DNA of 34,882 nt from Myxococcaceae bacterium. Its GTDB lineage: Bacteria > Myxococcota > Myxococcia > Myxococcales > Myxococcaceae. Made by a program: the position numbers and the translations under genes. The DNA lies in the NCBI GenBank assembly GCA_020247085.1, contig JADCJJ010000517.1:1-34882 (forward strand), written 5' to 3'. The notes below the pieces were generated by a model. The model did not search any database. It had not been told where the DNA came from and saw nothing but the letters and a program-made list of their open reading frames with translations. Shown in pieces: positions 29,943-34,882 of this stretch (positions are counted from its first letter, which is position 1; each line of letters starts with the position of its first letter).

Positions 29943-31808
29943 TCAGAAGCCCTGCACCACCGAGGGCGTCGTGACCGACGAGGGGAAGGTCGAGCCGTTG
30001 CCGCACTGCCCGTCGAAGTTGCGGCCCCAGCACCGGGCGCTGCCGGTCGCCGTGCGCACGCAGGTGTGAGAGCCGCCCGCCGAGATGGCGATGACGTCGC
30101 TGGGCAGCTGGGTGACGGCCACCGGGCTGATGCTCGAGCTGATGGTGCCGATGCCCAGCTGGCCGCTCGAGCCGCTTCCCCAGCACCGCATCGTCCCGTC
30201 CATGAGGAGCGCGCACGTGTGGCTGTCGCCAGCGGTGAGGCTGACGGCCCCCACGAGGCCGATTACGTCGACGGGCACGTTGCTCGACGAGATGAGGCCC
30301 GAGCCCAGCTGCCCGCTGCCGTTGAAGCCCCAGCACTTCACGCCGCCGGTGGAGAGGAGCGCGCAGGAGTGGTTCCCTCCGGCGGCCAGGGCGACGACGC
30401 CAGAGACGAGGCCGCTGACATCGACCGGCGCGGGGCGCGTCGACGTCGAGCCGTCGCCGAGCTGCCCCGACGCGTTGGAGCCCCAGCACTTCACGCCGCC
30501 CGCCGCGGTGAGGGCGCAGGAGTGGCTGCCGCCGGCCGAGAGGGCGATGAGCCCCGCGCCCAGTCCGCTCACGTCCACGGGCGTGGTGCGCGTCGTCGTC
30601 GAGCCGTCGCCGAGCTGCCCCGACGTGTTGAGGCCCCAGCACTTCGCGCCGCCCTGCGTGGTGAGGGCGCAGGTGTGGCTCTGGCCGACGTCCATCGCCA
30701 CGACGTCGGGCAGGTTGGGCACGTCGGCGGCGAGGCCCCGGTTCGTGGTCGTGCCGTCGCCGAGCTGGCCGCTCGAGTTGGAGCCCCAGCACCTGAGGCC
30801 CCTGGAGCCGGCGGTGCGCGCGCAGGCGTGGCTCGCGCCGGCCGACACGTCGAAGGCGTCGGCCGGCAGGCTCGCCACGTCGACGGCCGCCGAGCGCATG
30901 ATGAGGTTCCCGTCGCCGAGCTGGCCGCTCGAGTTGGCGCCCCAGCACTTCACCCCGCCGTCGCTGACGCCGCACGAGAAGGCGCCACCGGCGGCGACGA
31001 GGCTGCCCCGCAGCACCGGGTCGGCGCGGCAGGTGCGCAGCAGCGTGTCGCAGAAGGGCGTGGGCTCGCTGCAGTGGGAGTCGGCGAGGCACTCGACGCA
31101 GCGCCCGCCCGGCGTGAAGACGTCGCAGACGGGCAGCGCGCCGCCGCAGCCCCGGCCCACGGTGCAGGTGACGCAGGCGCGCGTACCGGGGTCGCAGAGG
31201 GGCGCGGCGGGGTCGCAGTGGGTGTCGACGAGGCAGGCCACGCAGCGCGCGGCGCCGCGGGTGTCACAGTGTGGCGTCGGCGCGCGGCAGCCCTGCGTCG
31301 GCGAGCACGCGGCGCAGGTCTTCGTCGTCGCGTTGCAGTAGGGCGTCTGCCCGAAGCAGTGGACATTCGAGGTGCAGCCGACGCAGAGGTTCGTCGCCGA
31401 GTCGCACACCGGCGTGGCCCCGGTGCACCCGTCGGTGCAGCGGGTGCCGGCGTCGGCGGGGGGCCTCGGCGGGCCGGCATCTTCGACGGGTGCCCCGCCG
31501 GCGGCGCCCGCGTCGAAGCCTCCGGCTGCACCACCCCCCGCGCCCGCGTCGAGCGAGGGGGCGACCCGGCACACGCCCGCGCCGCAGACGAAGCCGCTCG
31601 TGCAGGCCGTGCAGGCGGCGCCGCGCGTGCCACAGAACAGCCCGTCGAAGCCCGTGCGGCAGACGTCGTCCTTGTCGCAGCAGCCCCAGCACGTCGTCGG
31701 CGTGCATCGGGGTTGCTGGGTCGTCCCGCAGGCCGCGAGGGCTCCGACGCCGAGGAGGCCCAGCAGGGCGAAGGAGCGCCACGAGGGAAGCGTCAGTCGC
31801 TGGGTCAT
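29943..31808 (-). CDS. Cys-rich lipoprotein with seven RCC1-type repeats
   Basis: The 621-residue protein starts at ATG 31808 (GAGG nearby). It has a signal peptide with lipobox Leu-Ala-Ala-Cys27. The first half holds about six Cys-rich modules of about 23-25 residues with four Cys each (for example CLVDTHCDPAAPLCDPGTRAC), after an Asp/Ala/Gly-rich spacer. The second half (about 285-621) has seven repeats of about 50 residues, each with CWGxNxxGQLGDG (last: CWGRNFDGQCGNG), as in the RCC1 seven-bladed propeller. RCC1 propellers bind other proteins. This is a surface-exposed putative receptor or adhesin. No GEF role can be read. A pair of Cys per RCC1 repeat (HSCAL and VKCWG) suggests disulfides. 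Confidence 0.92.
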   Translation of the reverse strand: MTQRLTLPSWRSFALLGLLGVGALAACGTTQQPRCTPTTCWGCCDKDDVCRTGFDGLFCGTRGAACTACTSGFVCGAGVCRVAPSLDAGAGGGAAGGFDAGAAGGAPVEDAGPPRPPADAGTRCTDGCTGATPVCDSATNLCVGCTSNVHCFGQTPYCNATTKTCAACSPTQGCRAPTPHCDTRGAARCVACLVDTHCDPAAPLCDPGTRACVTCTVGRGCGGALPVCDVFTPGGRCVECLADSHCSEPTPFCDTLLRTCRADPVLRGSLVAAGGAFSCGVSDGGVKCWGANSSGQLGDGNLIMRSAAVDVASLPADAFDVSAGASHACARTAGSRGLRCWGSNSSGQLGDGTTTNRGLAADVPNLPDVVAMDVGQSHTCALTTQGGAKCWGLNTSGQLGDGSTTTRTTPVDVSGLGAGLIALSAGGSHSCALTAAGGVKCWGSNASGQLGDGSTSTRPAPVDVSGLVSGVVALAAGGNHSCALLSTGGVKCWGFNGSGQLGSGLISSSNVPVDVIGLVGAVSLTAGDSHTCALLMDGTMRCWGSGSSGQLGIGTISSSISPVAVTQLPSDVIAISAGGSHTCVRTATGSARCWGRNFDGQCGNGSTFPSSVTTPSVVQGF

Positions 31809-31976
31809 GGTCGCCTCGGAGAAAGGCTCGCACTCTAGCCGCCCTCGGGCCGGGCGCGAGAAGAGCAAGACGTCTCAACCCCGCGGCGGCTCCGCGCGGC
31901 GCCTCGGGCCCTCACCCGGCTTTCGAGGAGGGGGCGCTCCTGGTCCGAAGGTGTGCCCACTCCGTCACGTCGTCGC

Positions 31977-32010
31977 GGGCGGGCGCCGGCGCCGGGGCGC
32001 TGGCCCGCCC
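31977..32010 (-). terminator. 8-bp GC stem downstream of the glycosyltransferase gene
   Basis: GGGCGGGC (31977-31984) and GCCCGCCC (32003-32010) form a perfect 8-bp stem with an 18-nt loop, about 56 nt past the glycosyltransferase stop. The rest of the gap to 31808 shows no gene. Confidence 0.4.
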
Positions 32011-32065
32011 TGGGGCCTCGACTGGTGCGTCGCTGCGCCCGCGTCCGGCTTGCCGCCGGCGGCCA

Positions 32066-33091
32066 TCAGTCGAGGGCGGCCATCACGCGCTGCGCCATCG
32101 CCGCGGCGCTCTGCTCCTGCGTCAGCTCGACCATCACGTGCGGTGGTTGCGGGTGGCCCCATTGGGCGGCGGGCATCTGCCAGAAGAGCGCCACCGTCTT
32201 CGCGCCCACCGCCACCGAGAGGTGCATGGGGCCGGTGTTGTTGCAGAGCACGAGCTGCGCGCGCGACATGAGGAAGGCCAGCTCGTCGAGCGACGTCGGC
32301 GGCGCCAGCACCGCGCCGCTCGCCGCCACCACCTCGTCGGCGAGCGCCTCTTCACCCGGCCCCCACGTCACCACCGGCACCACGCCCCGTGCTGCCAGGT
32401 GCCGGGCGGCCTGCGCGAAGACGGGCGTCGGCACGCGCCGCTCTCCGAGCCGGCCCCCCGGGTTCACCACCGCGAAGGCGGGGTGCTGCGCCACCAGCGC
32501 CTCGACGGCCGGCGTCGCCCTCGGTGCCCTGAAGCGCATGGCGCCCGCCGGGGCGTGCACCAGCGGCGAGAGGTAGTTCAGCCGCTGCTCGACCTCGCGC
32601 GCCGTGTCCGGACGCGGCGGCACCGGCACGTCGCAGAGGAGCCGCGCCGGCCCCAGTGGCGGGCCGACGACGCAGCCGAAGGCGCCCAGCACCCGCGCCA
32701 CCAGCGCTGGCGTGCCCGAGTACTCGACCCAGCTGGCCGCGTTCACCACCACCGCGTCCCGGCACAGCGCCCGCAGCGCGCGCAGCCGCGGCGAGAAGGG
32801 GTTCCACAGCCAGGCGCGCTCGAAGGGGTGCAGCCCCGCCAGCCCTGGCAGGCCCTCGAGCACCCGCGCGCACTTCGGGTGCACCACCAGGTGCACCTCG
32901 TGTGTCTTCTCGAGGGCCGCCACCAGCGGCGTGGTGAGCAGCGCCTCGCCGATGCGGTGGTCGATGCGGACGACGACGACGCGCTCCGCCGTGGCGAGGA
33001 GTCGCGCGCGCCCGCTCCGCCAGGGCCGCCAGAAGGCCACTGCCAGCGCCCAGCCCGAAAGGTGTCGGAGGAAGACCTCGACCCGGTGCAT
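32066..33091 (-). CDS. glycosyltransferase family 9 (heptosyltransferase-like)
   Basis: The 341-residue protein has the GT9/heptosyltransferase plan: VVVVRIDHRIGEALLTTPLV at the N-terminus, a middle VVNAASWVEYSGTPALVARV, and the C-terminal sugar-nucleotide half with PAFAVVNPGGRLGERRVP, and CNNTGPMHLSVAVGAKTVAL (the D/N-T-G-x-M-H-L motif). Enzymes of this family transfer heptose or related sugars to LPS core. Here the target could be LPS or a glycolipid. ATG 33091 overlaps the end of the desaturase gene by a base or so (ATGA), giving translational coupling. It is preceded in the run by the desaturase and methyltransferase genes. Confidence 0.92.
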   Translation of the reverse strand: MHRVEVFLRHLSGWALAVAFWRPWRSGRARLLATAERVVVVRIDHRIGEALLTTPLVAALEKTHEVHLVVHPKCARVLEGLPGLAGLHPFERAWLWNPFSPRLRALRALCRDAVVVNAASWVEYSGTPALVARVLGAFGCVVGPPLGPARLLCDVPVPPRPDTAREVEQRLNYLSPLVHAPAGAMRFRAPRATPAVEALVAQHPAFAVVNPGGRLGERRVPTPVFAQAARHLAARGVVPVVTWGPGEEALADEVVAASGAVLAPPTSLDELAFLMSRAQLVLCNNTGPMHLSVAVGAKTVALFWQMPAAQWGHPQPPHVMVELTQEQSAAAMAQRVMAALD

Positions 33092-33945
33092 CAGTGCGTC
33101 TGCGCCGCCCCGAACCACCGCCACGGCCAGCCCGGCTTGACGTACGCGTCGGCGGGGATGCCGGCCTTCAGCTCGTCGTGCAGCTTCGGCAGCTCGCTCC
33201 AGTGCACCCCCGGCCGCGTGTGATGCGCCGTGTGGTAGCCGAGGTTGCCGGTCAGCCAGTTGTAGAAGGGCTGAATCATGTTGTTCGACGCCACTGCGTG
33301 CGCCTCGCACGAGCGCCCGGCGTGGTGCGCGTAGGTCGCCCAGGCGGTGCCGAAGAGCGAGAAGAGCGGGCCCAGCACGAAGAGGATGAGCCCCGGCAGC
33401 GGCCGATAGGCCACCAGCGCCGCCATCAGCGCGAGGCTGGCGAGGCCCATCCACAGGAGCGTCGCGCGAAGCTTCGGGTGCTTCGCGCCCACCGCCCACG
33501 CCCGCGGGTACGCCGTCACCGTCGTCATCAGCGCGTACTCGAACTCGCCCATCACCGCGCCGTCCGCCCGGCGCCAGCGCGACTCGTCCTTCTGCTGGTC
33601 GAGGTAGTTGAGGTGGTGGCCCACCGAGTGGTGCAGCACCCACGCGTGGCTCGAGACGCCCGTCTGCAGCACGTACATCAGCTCGAGCAGCCGGTTGAGC
33701 GGCTCGAAGGTGAAGGTGCTGACGTGCTGGTGGTGGTGGTTGAAGGCGCACACCGCCGCCTTGGGGAAGATGCCCACGCCGAAGACGAGCAGCAGCAGCA
33801 GCGGGTGGTCGAGCGTCAGGTAGGCCGTCACGTCGAGCGCGAAGAGGCCGACGAACGCGAAGACGTAGGGCCGGTCGGCCGCGTAGCGGAACACCGACGA
33901 CGTGGTGGCCTGCGCAGGAGACAAGCTGTCGGATGATGCGCTCAC
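33091..33945 (-). CDS. membrane fatty acid desaturase family protein
   Basis: From GTG 33945 the product is 284 residues. It has the three His boxes of membrane diiron desaturases: HHHQH (70-74), HHSVGHH (105-111) and YHTAHH (237-242). Hydrophobic helices lie in between (for example LLLLLVFGVGIFPKAAV, LASLALMAALVAYRPLPGLI). It would introduce double bonds or hydroxyls into acyl chains or related lipids. A TTG at 34014 would extend it, but GTG 33945 has GAGGG upstream. It overlaps the GT9 gene at its 3' end and follows the methyltransferase by about 80 nt (10 with the longer start). Short length (about 280-300) fits bacterial PF00487 members. Confidence 0.9.
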   Translation of the reverse strand: MSASSDSLSPAQATTSSVFRYAADRPYVFAFVGLFALDVTAYLTLDHPLLLLLVFGVGIFPKAAVCAFNHHHQHVSTFTFEPLNRLLELMYVLQTGVSSHAWVLHHSVGHHLNYLDQQKDESRWRRADGAVMGEFEYALMTTVTAYPRAWAVGAKHPKLRATLLWMGLASLALMAALVAYRPLPGLILFVLGPLFSLFGTAWATYAHHAGRSCEAHAVASNNMIQPFYNWLTGNLGYHTAHHTRPGVHWSELPKLHDELKAGIPADAYVKPGWPWRWFGAAQTH

Positions 33946-34024
33946 GAAGTGACCCTCTGACCCTGGCGAAGACCGGGCTTCTGCCCCAGGCGGCTCGGCG
34001 AAGGGAAGCCTCAATCGCCGTCCG

Positions 34025-34765
34025 TCATGGTTCGGTCACCGGCGCGTCGGCGACGGCCGGCTTCTCGACGTGCACGATGACCTCGCCGGTGAGGTGCGGC
34101 CACCGCGCGCCGACCCACCGCGACGCCCGGTAGAACCACTCGGCGTCCTCGAGCGGCAGCCACCTTCGCGCGGACACCACGCGGAAGCCCCAGATGCGGC
34201 GCACCGGCAGCTCGCGGAAGAACGCGCGCAGCGTGCGCATCGAGAAGAAGAGGCAGTGCTGCCGGGGCCGCCGCCCGACGAGGCGGTACCTGAGGCGGGC
34301 CAGGGCAGCCAGCCAGCCGAAGTGCATGGGCACGCCGACGAGCAGGTGGCCTCCGGGGCGGAGCACCCGCACCCAGTCCTTCAGCGCCTCGGGCGCGTTC
34401 TCGAGGTGCTCGAGCACGTGGCTGGCGATGACGACGTCGTACGAAGCGTCGGGGAGCGGCAGCGGCTGGCGCTCGAGGTCGACGCCGTCGACGATGCGCT
34501 CGTAGCCGGCGGCGCGGCACGCCTCGATGTACGGCGGCGACACCTCGACGGCCGTCCACCGGGCCTTGCCCGCGAGCGCGTCGACGAACTTCTTCGCGTC
34601 TCCGGTGCCTGGGCCGATGTCGAGCACCTCGAGGCCCGCGCCCTTCTCGGCGAGCGCCTTCGCCACCACCGGTACCAGCTCGACGTAGCGCGCCTGGTAG
34701 AGCTCGAAGCGCCGGTGCGCCGGCACGACGCCGAAGGCGAGCTGGGTGGGGGCCAGGCGGAACAC
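34025..34765 (-). CDS. class I SAM-dependent methyltransferase
   Basis: The 246-residue enzyme has the Rossmann SAM motif VLDIGPGTG (47-55), the acidic strand-end AVEVSPPYIEACRAAGYERI, motif post-I/II VVIASHVLEHLENAPEALKD, and WVRVLRPGGHLLVGVP. It is of the Methyltransf_11/23 class, which methylates small molecules or lipids. The substrate is unknown; neighbours (desaturase, GT9) point to lipids or glycans. It begins at GTG 34765 with TAAAGG 9 nt upstream; a leaderless start is plausible. The C-terminal helix-rich part (LRAFFRELPVRRIWGFRVVS) resembles those of lipid methyltransferases. Confidence 0.92.
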   Translation of the reverse strand: MFRLAPTQLAFGVVPAHRRFELYQARYVELVPVVAKALAEKGAGLEVLDIGPGTGDAKKFVDALAGKARWTAVEVSPPYIEACRAAGYERIVDGVDLERQPLPLPDASYDVVIASHVLEHLENAPEALKDWVRVLRPGGHLLVGVPMHFGWLAALARLRYRLVGRRPRQHCLFFSMRTLRAFFRELPVRRIWGFRVVSARRWLPLEDAEWFYRASRWVGARWPHLTGEVIVHVEKPAVADAPVTEP

Positions 34766-34882
34766 CGGGCGGCGCCTTTACCCCCGGCGGGAAGACGCGG
34801 TCCAGTCGCTGCCGCCGGCCTGAGGCGACGGGCCGGCCCGGCGCACCTCGCGCGGGTGAGAGGCGGCCGCGCCGGTCGCCAG
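34766..34882. other. right window edge, no gene
   Basis: The final 117 bases hold no recognisable coding start. TAAAGG on the minus strand (34775-34780) may be the -10 of the methyltransferase gene. Confidence 0.35.

Noticed and set aside
29721-31838. 705-codon plus-strand frame with internal repeats
   Set aside because: It is antisense to the RCC1 gene; its repeats mirror the RCC1 repeats.
31271-33223. 650-codon plus-strand frame
   Set aside because: It is antisense to the lipoprotein start and the GT9 gene, with no family resemblance.

Overview
The window reads as chromosomal DNA of a myxobacterium (Myxococcota, most likely the Myxococcus/Cystobacter side). The grounds are very high GC with strong third-position G/C bias, frequent GTG starts, a MYXO-CTERM sorting tail on the cell-wall hydrolase, a TIGR02265/DUF2378 protein (a Myxococcus paralogous family), and Asp-Gly-Gly/Asp-Ala-Gly spacers in surface lipoproteins. 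I see no rRNA, tRNA, CRISPR array, insertion sequence or intact phage gene.

Layout. 0.1-7.7 kb: a START-domain protein with a SnoaL-like partner; an FHA protein with a ribbon-helix-helix-like N-terminus; a large secreted transglycosylase/amidase with a MYXO-CTERM tail; two broken genes (a truncated FAD oxidoreductase and a frameshifted unknown); and a second SnoaL-like gene divergent from a TetR regulator across a palindromic operator candidate. 7.7-11.0 kb: an unknown protein, a lipoprotein and a tandem-GNAT protein. 11.1-17.4 kb: a molybdate/tungstate-type uptake locus in the order HTH-PBP regulator, outer-membrane porin, a 0.5 kb spacer with an 87-bp tandem repeat, modA, modB, modC, followed by a convergent AraC regulator.

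17.6-20.8 kb: a small membrane protein, a small acidic protein, a pirin, and a degraded stretch with a pilus-protein remnant. 20.8-24.4 kb (minus strand): a compact six-gene run of outer-membrane-like protein, ECF sigma factor, membrane partner with a Cys/Pro-rich linker, lipoprotein and two small coiled-coil membrane proteins. 24.8-27.8 kb: ychF, a TIGR02265 protein and a DUF819 membrane protein. 27.9-34.8 kb (minus strand): a PAS histidine kinase with a single-domain response regulator, a seven-repeat RCC1 lipoprotein, and a lipid/glycan-type set of methyltransferase, fatty acid desaturase and family 9 glycosyltransferase.

The most interesting signals are: the regulator-porin-ModABC locus, with an inverted repeat wrapping the regulator's ribosome binding site and start codon; the repeat-bearing spacer before modA; the ECF sigma operon, whose partner protein has no zinc anti-sigma motif but carries four cysteines in a proline-rich linker; a recurring -10-like hexamer placed 6-7 nt before start codons, which suggests leaderless transcripts; and an RHH-like plus FHA fusion. 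Start codons are uncertain for several genes, and all family assignments come from reading sequence, not from database searches.
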